A DNA stretch of 64,000 nucleotides. It comes from Bacteroidota bacterium (GTDB lineage Bacteria; Bacteroidota; Bacteroidia; NS11-12g; UBA9320). Position numbers and translations under genes: made by a program. This document shows, piece by piece, positions 55,730-64,000 of this stretch. The number at the start of each line of letters is the position of its first letter. Position 1 is the first letter of the stretch. Location of the stretch: the NCBI GenBank assembly GCA_016124755.1, contig WGNA01000011.1:62001-126000 (forward strand). Reading direction: 5' to 3'. A model generated the notes under the pieces. The model ran no database searches. It saw only the letters and a program-made list of their open reading frames with translations, and was not told the DNA's origin.

Positions 55730-55826
55730 GATGAAAAAATGTTTGGTGTCTTAGGTTTTTACAATGCAATTTACTGCTGAAGCTGAATAAATCAATATTG
55801 GGTTTCTAAAAACCTCTTATCAATTC

Positions 55827-56447
55827 TCATTTCTTGACCTTTCTCAAAACCTTCCCCGATGTATCAATCTCGTACCATTTATCTTCGATCACTACCAAGG
55901 CAACTCCGTTTTTAAATTCTTCGGCCTGCTGGTATTGGGGTTCAATTACCCATTTTCCTTTTTTGTTGAGATAACCCCAGAGTACCTTTCTTCGGTCATC
56001 ATTCACCACGGCAGCGGGGTTTATGGAATCTTTTAAATACGGAATATAATTGTTTTGATGTGCCCGACCGTACGACATTGTATCACCGTTAAAATCCATA
56101 ATTACCCAACCGCCCAAACCGCATACGTACGCACTCACCAAGCTATCGGTTCGGTTCATGAGAATGAAATGCGAAGGGGATAGAAGAATTCGACCGTTCA
56201 GATCCATTAACGCGTACATATCACCGGCCTTCACCCGAACAAAACCACATTCAAAGCGGTGACTGAAATAAGGTGAAGCGTGGCCAAAATAACTCGGAAT
56301 GTCGAATTGAAATCCGGTTGCGGTATCTTTAACGTAGCATATATTTCTGGACGAGTCGAACAGGATTTTGTATTGAAGATAGGAACGTTGGGCAAAAGAA
56401 GAGAGGGAAAATAACAGCGAAAACAGCGTGATGTAAAGGTGTTTCAT
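55827..56447 (-). CDS. secreted WG-repeat-like protein
   Basis: About 206 residues from the ATG at 56447 (MKHLYITLFSLLFSLSSFAQ), a clean signal peptide; the frame to 56474 adds nine residues. The C-terminal half has WG-type repeat phrases: LWGYLNKKGKWVIEPQYQQAEEFKNGVALVVIEDKWYEID and an earlier degenerate GFVRVKAGDMYALMDLNGRILLSP. Secreted or outer-surface; function unknown. Confidence 0.75.
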   Translation of the reverse strand: MKHLYITLFSLLFSLSSFAQRSYLQYKILFDSSRNICYVKDTATGFQFDIPSYFGHASPYFSHRFECGFVRVKAGDMYALMDLNGRILLSPSHFILMNRTDSLVSAYVCGLGGWVIMDFNGDTMSYGRAHQNNYIPYLKDSINPAAVVNDDRRKVLWGYLNKKGKWVIEPQYQQAEEFKNGVALVVIEDKWYEIDTSGKVLRKVKK

Positions 56448-56555
56448 GTAATACGTTTTTTGTTGGAACTGCATGAAACAAGAATTAAACCTTTCGCGAA
56501 ATCAATCAGGAAAGACCTGAACTATTTCCGGTGGACGTCTGAACCGACAATAAAA

Positions 56556-56590
56556 ATCAGGGTTGATCATTTTAAACGATCAACCCTGAT
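56556..56590 (-). terminator. strong terminator after the cell-surface operon
   Basis: Perfect 13-bp stem ATCAGGGTTGATC / GATCAACCCTGAT with a nine-base loop, followed on the minus strand by a T-rich run. It lies 24 bases after the stop of the T9SS protein gene. Confidence 0.9.
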
Positions 56591-56613
56591 ACATCAACAA
56601 ATGAATTAGAAAA

Positions 56614-57639
56614 CTAAATTTTAGTAATTCGTTTAACAAAAATCCGGTTGTTTCCGGTGAGAACTAAAAAATACGTTCCGGATGCAACCTGATTCATACG
56701 GATGGTTTCCGAAACATCCCAGTCGTTGGTGAGAACCGAATTCGCATCGTATAAATACACGTGATCGTATCCTTCGGCGGATTGAATATTTATTTCACTT
56801 TCGACCGGATTCGGGTAAATGTTAATTTTAGCAATTTCATCTGAACCGAAATGCACGATAATAATTTTGGAATACGTATAACTTCCATCCAGATCAACCA
56901 ATTTTAATCGGTAATAATTAACCGGTTTGTTGGGATTAAAATCAATAAATTGGTAATGGGTAATAACCTGAGATTCTGTTTCACCGGTTTCACTTTTTAT
57001 AAAAACAAATTTTCCGCTTTCATCACTGCGCTCAATTTCGAAATGACTGAAATTGTGTGATGACGCAGTAGTCCAGTTCAGCACAACCGCTTCCCCTGCT
57101 TTTTTTCCTTCAAATTGCATCAGCGTTACCGGAAGGGGAACATTGGATGCACTTCCGGCAATAGTTGGCGTATAATCAGCAACGAGATTTACATTAAAAT
57201 TCGGTTCGGTGGTTTGGTTAAATCCGGATGCCGCTATTTCAAATGTTCCATCGGATGATATTCCGTCCATTGTATTCGGAATTGAAGCAATCTCAACCCA
57301 CGTACCGGTTGTCCAGTCTGCGGGAAATGCAAAAGGCGTATTGTTCGCATAAAACGCCTGATAATACTTGGTTCCCTGCACAGATCTCGATCCGGCTTTC
57401 GAAATATTAAATGTGGTTGAAATACTGCCGAGATTTACTCTGTATGCCGTGTCCCAGGTAATTCCGAACACAATATCACAAACGTAATCCGATGTGGTGG
57501 GAGTGGAGCTGCCGCTGGTTTCTCTCATTTCAATTCCGATAACGCCCGACCCTTTGTGCACCGTCCGTATTTCGTACGTCTGAGCGGTTGCTGCCGATAT
57601 TAAAAATAATGCAAAAAAGAGATTTATAATTATTTTCAT
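56614..57639 (-). CDS. T9SS-anchored surface protein, possible partner of the giant protein
   Basis: 341 residues. Signal peptide ends ATAQ. Residues 20-170 form an all-beta domain with the phrases SGVIGIEMRETSGSS, DYVCDIVFGITWDTAY and TGTWVEIASIPNTMDG, which I read as a cohesin-like beta sandwich on weak grounds. A fibronectin-like module follows (MQFEGKKAGEAVVLNWTTASSHNFSHFEIERS). The last 70 residues (INIYPNPVESEINIQS ... GTYFLVLTGNNRIFVKRITKI) are a type A T9SS sorting domain. It begins 10 bases after the giant gene, so they are in one operon. Confidence 0.8.
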   Translation of the reverse strand: MKIIINLFFALFLISAATAQTYEIRTVHKGSGVIGIEMRETSGSSTPTTSDYVCDIVFGITWDTAYRVNLGSISTTFNISKAGSRSVQGTKYYQAFYANNTPFAFPADWTTGTWVEIASIPNTMDGISSDGTFEIAASGFNQTTEPNFNVNLVADYTPTIAGSASNVPLPVTLMQFEGKKAGEAVVLNWTTASSHNFSHFEIERSDESGKFVFIKSETGETESQVITHYQFIDFNPNKPVNYYRLKLVDLDGSYTYSKIIIVHFGSDEIAKINIYPNPVESEINIQSAEGYDHVYLYDANSVLTNDWDVSETIRMNQVASGTYFLVLTGNNRIFVKRITKI

Positions 57640-57649
57640 TTTAGTTCAA

Positions 57650-60600
57650 TTATTTGATTTGTTCCGTTTTAGTATTATTTAAATTCCCTAAACCAACAGT
57701 TTGCAGAATGATGTTTTTATCATTATTGCCGCCGTTATATTTTACATTTCCATCCAGATTTACATCGGCTTTATCGTAGGCAGTGATAATTCCGTTCGGA
57801 TTTCCTAATCCTACTTTTAGCAGAACCGAATTTTTATCATTTACGCTGCCGTTATATTTCACCTGACCATTATCACCCGCGTCGCCCGGCCACATGAGTT
57901 GTCGTCCGTTCACAATTTTTACGGCATCTGTTCCATACAAATCCACTCCGGATGTGTCGGTGAAGTCTACAGTTGTTGCGGTTACATCCAGATTTACAGG
58001 ACTGGCGGTACAAACTGATAAATGATTCCGGTGTTTAATCACGACGAAATAATTTCCCGGATCCACATTCGTGAACCGAACGGCACTTATACCATCCGCT
58101 TCCACCACTTTTCCGTCTCTTCGCAATAAGGCTGCTCTTGAAGCAATTACGGTTGAGGTATCGGATGCATCACGTAATTCGATAAATACCCAGTCAACAA
58201 TGCTGGCCGAATCACCCAGATCCTCCAGAATCCCGGAATATGAAATTTCAATATCCTCTCCAACAACTGGATACAGATTATCATCTTCATACGGATTGAT
58301 TACCGGCAGCAGTTCTTTCACTCTCAGGCTGTCGTGCATTAAACCGGATGAAGTATTAAAGTTACCTCCCAATAACACCCGGGCATCGAGCAGAACCCCG
58401 CCGCCCAACGGCCCGGGAACTGTATCGGAAATATAAAATTCAGAGAATCCCGGAACCCGGATCTGAAGACAAATAGCATTCATAACGGTATCTGCGGTGG
58501 GAGTAAATACCTGCCAATATGTGCTGTCGAGTGAGTTGTCTCCCAGCGCACCGTTTTGATTGGGCCCGGAATATTTATGAATTCTTATATCCGAAATACT
58601 GCTGATGTACGGATTATTGGCAATGAGGGAATCGATCTCTCCGAAAGAATAATACAACCTCACGTCGAATGAGTCGGTGCCCGCCGTATCAAGTGTATGC
58701 AACTGAACAACCCGGCTTCCCATTGTTCGGGAACGGGAAGTAATGGTTTTGTGCAAGGGATTTATTGTAATTCTCGCGTATGTGCTGTCGGGGTGCACAT
58801 TGTAAATTCCGGAGATCAATCCGTTGTTGGTCGGATGCAGGAGGTAGGTCCATTCCTGCGTATCGCGGTAACTACAAGATGTATCAATGCTGGCACCGGC
58901 AAGTGAATTTTGTTCAAACTCAAGACTAAAGGTGTCGCGTGCATAACAGAGATTGCAATCCTGAACGATAACCATATAATCACCGGAAGCTGTTCTTTCT
59001 AAATCCTGATCGTACACATGCAACAGATGGTATGAGCTATCAACCGACAACCACAGATAATTGTAATGCGGATTTTCTTCATCTCCGCATGGTGTTCCTC
59101 CGGTTACGGTTACATCAATTCCACCCGCACAAGAGGTCGTGGAAACCACCCCTTCTATCACGATGGGATCCGGTTCACCAATTCTTACCGTGTCGGTTAA
59201 CGGTCGGGTATTTCCGCTCGCAAATACCTCAACCCGATACAGACCAGGAGCCAGATTTCGAATTGTATCCCGATATTCTCCAGATTGAAATGTGGTGAGA
59301 TATACCGGAGACAAACTGCTGTCGTATTTAGAAATGCTAATGTCGTACGGACCTTGGGCATAGTCGATATTATACGCGATGTAACCATTTGAAAATCCAT
59401 TACACGTCGCATTTTTTCCGGCTAATTGTATTGCCGGAACTTTCCAGCAAGCCGTATCGAGAATCTGATTGTCGAATTCATTGTATTCCTGAAATTGAAC
59501 ATCGTCGATATAGCCGACCACCGCAAGAATCTGAATATTCGTACTCGCTGCGATGTTAATCGGAATTGCATTCGTAAATACTACGTCGGTTGTATCACCC
59601 GCCGGAAAACCAATTTCTTCATTCCAGTGCACGAATGCCGGAAAACCAACCGTATCTCCGTTGAGCAAAACATATCCGTAAAGTCCGATGTCTGCCCGGT
59701 TGTTTTTATGACCATCGTTAAAAACTCTGGCGGTAATACTAACATTGCCTTTGTAATTGCAGGGAGCGTTACTGTAAACAAGATCCGTAAAACGGAGGTT
59801 AGTCGCATCATCTGGCCCTCCCACAATTGCTCTGGAAGCGATGTTGTTTAACTCATCGGTTTCGGTAATCTCGTTCAGATAATCTACTTCTCCCCGAATC
59901 ACACTGATGCCACCGATGGTTTTCCATTTCTCGTCTACCAAAATGCTGGTGTCTCTTCCGGGGCGCAATCCCGGAACGGTAATCTCAGAACCCAGTTGAT
60001 CGTCGTTTACAGTACAGCGAACCACGAAGGAATCGGTTTCTACTTTTCCTTGATTTTCGTAATTCAGCACAATCGCTACACTGTCGCCATTGTTCGGATT
60101 TAATGCTTCGGGTGCGATATGATACGACCGGATAACCAGATCGGGTTTAAGTTCATTGATGTGAATTGTCATGCTGTCGGCATTGTCGAATTCCCTGCAT
60201 TCGATGTAGGCACTATCGGCATCAACAACAAATTTTACTTTGTGATCTCCTGAGGTCGGGAAAGCGTAACCGAGAGAACCGCGATAAGGAAGATTGGTTC
60301 CGCCGGTAACATAGTTTCTTCCGGTCGGATAAACGGAGGTGAAATTATACCAGCCTCCGTCAACTGTATCATCGACGATCATGTGAACTTTCACGTTTGT
60401 TCCGGTGTATAAGCCGCGGTTGCTCACATCGAATACAAGGTTTATATAGTCGCCGACATAGATGTTATTGTAAGAATACCCTTTGGCAGCACTAACGGAG
60501 AAGTCCCAGCACAAAGGAATTCTGGCAATGTTGTTCAGGTTCGTTGATTCCACAATGTAATTGGGATCGTCAATTCGCACCTGCAAAAGATTATCGCCGA

Positions 60601-63600
60601 ATTGAGGCGTGGGAATGGAAATAATTTCTGTTCGGGAAGCTCCGGTTGCGAGTCCGTTTTTATAATAAACCTTTAGCGTTGTGTCTTCAAGATGGTTTTC
60701 GGTAGTAACAATAAATTTAACTTCAATACTGTCGCCATCCGCTACATCAGCAGTTCCGATATTGAAGAAAGTATTGGTTAGATACAAAGTGTCTCCTGCC
60801 TGAACGGGTTTAACCGGTTGCGCATTAATATGTCCGTTTGCAGTTGCGAGATCGGCAATAACTGAATGGCATAGAGTGATGTTGCTGGTATTGTTATCTT
60901 CTCTTACTTCGGTAACGATTCCACCGGAAACGACCGGTAAATCTGCTTCAACAATCAAAAGATGGCAACCGAGAGTTTCAAATTCGATATTATCTGTAAA
61001 AGCACGGGTTGAAAGTCGTTGAATGCTGTTTACCGAATCGTATCTGATGATCCGGCTACCACTCACCGTGCTGTCGATTACCCGGAAATAAAATTTACCG
61101 GAAGGCATTCCTCCCTGATTCGTGATATAATAGGAAAGATTATACGGTGTGCTGAGATTGTTTACAACCGACGAAGTGATTTGAGCTTCTAAATCCGGTA
61201 ATGGTGGAAGTACAAGAACTGCCTCTGAGTAATAATTATCTGATTCGGTATTCTCTTTAATTAAATACGTTGCATCTGCCATTACACTGATCGAGTGCGA
61301 ACCCAGAACCGGGAAAACAACAATGCTGTCGAACGTGAGAAAACTGTCTGGCTCCAGCGAAGCGACAAATTGATTTAAAATAACCTGATTATCGTATCGC
61401 AACCGGATATAAAAATCACGGCAAACCGAATCTCCCGTGTTTGTGACCCGTGCATGAAAGGCACTGGAATCGTGCTGCACCAGAATGGAACTGTCAACAT
61501 CAATCCAGGCGGTGAGATTGTACGGGTTTACCGGTCTGGAAATTACTTCAATTGTGTCGGGACCAAACCGGGTTGTTAAGGTGTAATCTGTGAATTCACC
61601 GTTGATTACATATTTACCCGGAATTGTAGGTGCCGCAAAACTCACGTTAAAACTTCCCTGTGAATTCGTAAAACCCCGAATGGTTTTATTTTCTCCGGAA
61701 AGTGAAAATTCTATTTGAGCTCCCTGAACTGCGGAATTGTCTGAATTGGTTCCGATGTATTGCGCATAACCGGCAAAGGATATTATCTCACCTGGATAAA
61801 CTTTGTCAGAACTCAATGAATCGGTAATGGCAATGGTTGCACCGGTATTGAAGTCCCCGACGATCACCGGACGAATTGCCAGATTGTTGAGCTCATTGCT
61901 TTCCGTTACCCGATTGGTGCTGTCAACCAAGACCCGGATCGGATAAAATCCGGAAGTATCAAACGATGTGATATGCGAGAGCGAAACAGAGGATTTGGGA
62001 CCGACATTGCTGACCCACCAGGTTTTTTCTAATGATCCCGCAACATACAGGGCAACCAGAAAACTATCGGATGAATAGTTGCTCGTGTTGTTCACCACAA
62101 CATCAATAGTAACCCCTTCTGTAGGTTCGGGATTCCAGTCTGAAAAGGAAATGCTGTTCGCCCAGATCCGGAGATCAACCAAATCGTCATCTACCAGCGG
62201 TTCGGCCAATGAGGTTGAATTCACCGCACAGCCGTTTGAATTGGTCGCGGTAAAACGGGATCTCAAATAATCGTTGTCGGTTAATCCGGTAACCTTTACA
62301 CGATATAATTTACCATCGCTGTAAAGGGTATCGGAAAGATCCACTTCGATTGTATTGAAACTGTAATCCAGAAGATCTGAAAAAGCGTAGTTGTTATTGC
62401 CGTCGATCTGGAGTATCGGGTTTACAACCGGAGGATTATTTCCGGCATCGGAATACTTAACCTTAAACATAAAGGCAGTTGTCGACGGGCCAATTTGTGG
62501 TTCTACATACGAGCCTGCATATCCGGTTTCACCCACATAGGTGAGCGTTGGTCTCGCGAGGCTGTACACCTGAATCGTGTCGTACCGGCGGCATCCCAAA
62601 GCATTCGTAATGGTTACTCTATGTGTTTGATTTGAATTGCCCACATAAATGGTGTTCAGGTTCGAAGTTGAACCGTTATTCCACAAAAAATGAGTGCCGC
62701 CTATTGCTTCCAGTACAACATAACTACCTGCACAAACAGACGTGTCTTCCGTTACCGAATGTGACCACGCTGCGTAATTATTAAATGTATTTCTGAGTGT
62801 GTCGTTAGCCGAATTTTCATCTGAACTAAAATCAATAAAAGATTCGAAAGTGAAAGAGGAAAGTGCCGAAATACTCACTTTATCCGGGAAGGTAAAAGTG
62901 TCTTTTTCGCCCGGTCCAACGGCTGTAAATAAGGTATCGGTAATTATATTTCCTCCATTTATCGAATACGAAAAAGGAATACTGTCCTGACTCGAATTAC
63001 TGTTATTAATAATTTCCAGACGAATTAAAATGCTGTCGAGTCCGCATTCGGTGTATGGCGAAATAATGTTAGATAAAATAATATCATAGGTGTAATCCGG
63101 TGTAAACTCATCTGCACCGATACAGGGCCGGGCCGTAGTTCTTTCCTCTCCGTCTATGTCGTCGGAAACCACAGATTTTGCAGAAGCATCTCCCGCATTA
63201 TAGAGATCGGCAGTGGAGGTGTGCAAGTCACTTGCTCCGGTAAATCCGGGTAAAACATCAAGACTGTTGGCATCAAAACCGGTTGCGGATTGCCAGGCCG
63301 CCAGACTGTTGTGGGCAGTTGCATTAATTAAAAATAATTGAGATCCTGTGGTAAAAAAATCGTTGTAATCCGAATATCTCAAATAAGATGAATTTGTAAT
63401 GTTTACGGCATAACCGGAGGTATTATGAAAGATATTTCCATTAAAAAGGATGCTGTCGTTACTTCCGTAAACCCGCATTGCAGAACCGCCGGCAGAGGTT
63501 GAAGCGTAAATATTATTATGATAAAAATGAAGGTGTTCGGTGGCTGTTATGTACACCAGTTCCATGGAACCACTTGCAGTTCCGGAAATAAAATTATTAT

Positions 63601-64000
63601 ACACTTTGCCGGGAGAATTAACGGAGAACGGGGAATAGTTTACTTCCAGACCACGGGCGGCATTAGAAATATAAATCTGGTTGTAACTGATTTCAATCGG
63701 CTGGTTGTTGTATGAACTGGAAATTCCAAAGCAATTGCTGCCGTTGGTTGTTGAAATTATATTCCCGGAAATAATTCCCGGAGCGCGGTAGGCATAAATT
63801 CCCTGATAATAGAAATTAATTATGCTGTCGTTTAAAAATTGATGTTCACTGCCACCCGTAACGGATTGATAATTTATTCCGAAAGACCCTCCGTCAAGGA
63901 GTGAATTGGTAATTCGGTTAAAGGAATCAAGCAGTAAACCCGCCCCATATACAAGAGATGCTGAATTACTGGTAGTACCTCCGGAGTTGGTTAAAAACAT
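57650..64000 (-). CDS. giant right-handed beta-helix/CARDB surface protein, N-terminus outside the window
   Basis: At least 2116 residues; the N-terminus continues past the window. Residues 1-300 read like a parallel right-handed beta-helix (repeating 'ISxNxI' and 'YNNFIS' turns) ending at DIDGEERTTARPCIGADEF. About 310-1500 hold CARDB-like Ig modules ('VDIRIWANSISFSD', 'LEIINNSNSSQDS' types), and a SprB-like part follows. The last ~80 residues hold two near-copies of a calcium-binding-style motif, GDAGDNGQVKYNGSVNDKN and VNLDGNVKYNGGNNDKN, each followed by a helix ending VGLGN: a dockerin-like pair. No T9SS sorting domain is present, though the product is clearly exported. The T9SS-anchored gene downstream may supply attachment. 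Confidence 0.85.
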   Translation of the reverse strand: MFLTNSGGTTSNSASLVYGAGLLLDSFNRITNSLLDGGSFGINYQSVTGGSEHQFLNDSIINFYYQGIYAYRAPGIISGNIISTTNGSNCFGISSSYNNQPIEISYNQIYISNAARGLEVNYSPFSVNSPGKVYNNFISGTASGSMELVYITATEHLHFYHNNIYASTSAGGSAMRVYGSNDSILFNGNIFHNTSGYAVNITNSSYLRYSDYNDFFTTGSQLFLINATAHNSLAAWQSATGFDANSLDVLPGFTGASDLHTSTADLYNAGDASAKSVVSDDIDGEERTTARPCIGADEFTPDYTYDIILSNIISPYTECGLDSILIRLEIINNSNSSQDSIPFSYSINGGNIITDTLFTAVGPGEKDTFTFPDKVSISALSSFTFESFIDFSSDENSANDTLRNTFNNYAAWSHSVTEDTSVCAGSYVVLEAIGGTHFLWNNGSTSNLNTIYVGNSNQTHRVTITNALGCRRYDTIQVYSLARPTLTYVGETGYAGSYVEPQIGPSTTAFMFKVKYSDAGNNPPVVNPILQIDGNNNYAFSDLLDYSFNTIEVDLSDTLYSDGKLYRVKVTGLTDNDYLRSRFTATNSNGCAVNSTSLAEPLVDDDLVDLRIWANSISFSDWNPEPTEGVTIDVVVNNTSNYSSDSFLVALYVAGSLEKTWWVSNVGPKSSVSLSHITSFDTSGFYPIRVLVDSTNRVTESNELNNLAIRPVIVGDFNTGATIAITDSLSSDKVYPGEIISFAGYAQYIGTNSDNSAVQGAQIEFSLSGENKTIRGFTNSQGSFNVSFAAPTIPGKYVINGEFTDYTLTTRFGPDTIEVISRPVNPYNLTAWIDVDSSILVQHDSSAFHARVTNTGDSVCRDFYIRLRYDNQVILNQFVASLEPDSFLTFDSIVVFPVLGSHSISVMADATYLIKENTESDNYYSEAVLVLPPLPDLEAQITSSVVNNLSTPYNLSYYITNQGGMPSGKFYFRVIDSTVSGSRIIRYDSVNSIQRLSTRAFTDNIEFETLGCHLLIVEADLPVVSGGIVTEVREDNNTSNITLCHSVIADLATANGHINAQPVKPVQAGDTLYLTNTFFNIGTADVADGDSIEVKFIVTTENHLEDTTLKVYYKNGLATGASRTEIISIPTPQFGDNLLQVRIDDPNYIVESTNLNNIARIPLCWDFSVSAAKGYSYNNIYVGDYINLVFDVSNRGLYTGTNVKVHMIVDDTVDGGWYNFTSVYPTGRNYVTGGTNLPYRGSLGYAFPTSGDHKVKFVVDADSAYIECREFDNADSMTIHINELKPDLVIRSYHIAPEALNPNNGDSVAIVLNYENQGKVETDSFVVRCTVNDDQLGSEITVPGLRPGRDTSILVDEKWKTIGGISVIRGEVDYLNEITETDELNNIASRAIVGGPDDATNLRFTDLVYSNAPCNYKGNVSITARVFNDGHKNNRADIGLYGYVLLNGDTVGFPAFVHWNEEIGFPAGDTTDVVFTNAIPINIAASTNIQILAVVGYIDDVQFQEYNEFDNQILDTACWKVPAIQLAGKNATCNGFSNGYIAYNIDYAQGPYDISISKYDSSLSPVYLTTFQSGEYRDTIRNLAPGLYRVEVFASGNTRPLTDTVRIGEPDPIVIEGVVSTTSCAGGIDVTVTGGTPCGDEENPHYNYLWLSVDSSYHLLHVYDQDLERTASGDYMVIVQDCNLCYARDTFSLEFEQNSLAGASIDTSCSYRDTQEWTYLLHPTNNGLISGIYNVHPDSTYARITINPLHKTITSRSRTMGSRVVQLHTLDTAGTDSFDVRLYYSFGEIDSLIANNPYISSISDIRIHKYSGPNQNGALGDNSLDSTYWQVFTPTADTVMNAICLQIRVPGFSEFYISDTVPGPLGGGVLLDARVLLGGNFNTSSGLMHDSLRVKELLPVINPYEDDNLYPVVGEDIEISYSGILEDLGDSASIVDWVFIELRDASDTSTVIASRAALLRRDGKVVEADGISAVRFTNVDPGNYFVVIKHRNHLSVCTASPVNLDVTATTVDFTDTSGVDLYGTDAVKIVNGRQLMWPGDAGDNGQVKYNGSVNDKNSVLLKVGLGNPNGIITAYDKADVNLDGNVKYNGGNNDKNIILQTVGLGNLNNTKTEQIK

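Overview
The window comes from a member of the Bacteroidota, probably a free-living, gliding or adhesive relative of Flavobacteriales or Chitinophagales; I cannot place it lower. The evidence is several large exported proteins ending in type IX secretion (T9SS) C-terminal sorting domains, many short lipoproteins with Bacteroidota-style lipoboxes, promoter boxes of the TTTG / TAnnTTTG type, and many family members typical of the phylum. No rRNA, tRNA, CRISPR array or complete insertion sequence was found. Base use is even, with a moderate GC of roughly 40 percent.

Layout. 1-2.2 kb (+): the end of an M20 amidohydrolase, then alanine racemase. 2.2-6.5 kb (-): a lipoprotein with an apparent CTG start, a LURP-one/scramblase-like protein, and a T9SS-exported M43 metalloprotease. 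6.6-7.8 kb: a tandem array of 142-196 bp units containing variable hexanucleotide tracts, abutting a PPK2 polyphosphate kinase. 8.8-12.6 kb (+): a T9SS adhesin-like protein, a group III truncated hemoglobin and a small membrane protein. 12.8-15.4 kb: an ORF6N-domain protein and a GbsR/MarR-regulator, membrane protein and methyltransferase cluster with two matching operators. 15.4-18.2 kb: an ArsR plus SRPBCC cassette with a striking tandem operator, flanked by diverged repeats, then a lone DppC-like permease. 18.2-25.4 kb: two paralogous TPR/beta-barrel proteins and several lipoproteins and secreted proteins. 25.4-31.6 kb (-): a beta-CASP hydrolase, a possible uracil-DNA-glycosylase-like protein with a frameshifted small neighbour, a T9SS carboxylesterase whose C-terminus runs into a repeat element, and a hexapeptide acetyltransferase.

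31.7-34.7 kb (-): katG, then a Phd/Doc-like pair in which the Doc toxin carries an in-frame stop. 34.8-40.9 kb (-): MarR regulator, TolC, membrane-fusion protein and RND pump, with matching dyads in front of marR and tolC. 41-43 kb: a 50-bp tandem repeat, type II NADH dehydrogenase and palindromic repeats. 43.2-57.6 kb (-): a TlpA-like thioredoxin, small cytoplasmic proteins, an SGNH-hydrolase/CitE-like lyase pair, an operon of membrane proteins whose last gene is split by a 166-bp MITE-like element, and a run of lipoproteins and secreted proteins. 56.6-64 kb (-): a two-gene unit made of a giant beta-helix/CARDB protein with a duplicated dockerin-like end and a small T9SS-anchored protein.

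Most notable for follow-up: (i) the MITE insertion at 47941-48106 with a TTA duplication, whose precise removal restores a 146-codon gene; (ii) the giant protein and its T9SS partner, which may be a surface-attachment pair; (iii) the nested repeat array before ppk2; (iv) a common 5-N8-5 dyad layout at three unrelated regulator genes, each overlapping or next to a recognisable promoter or operon start.
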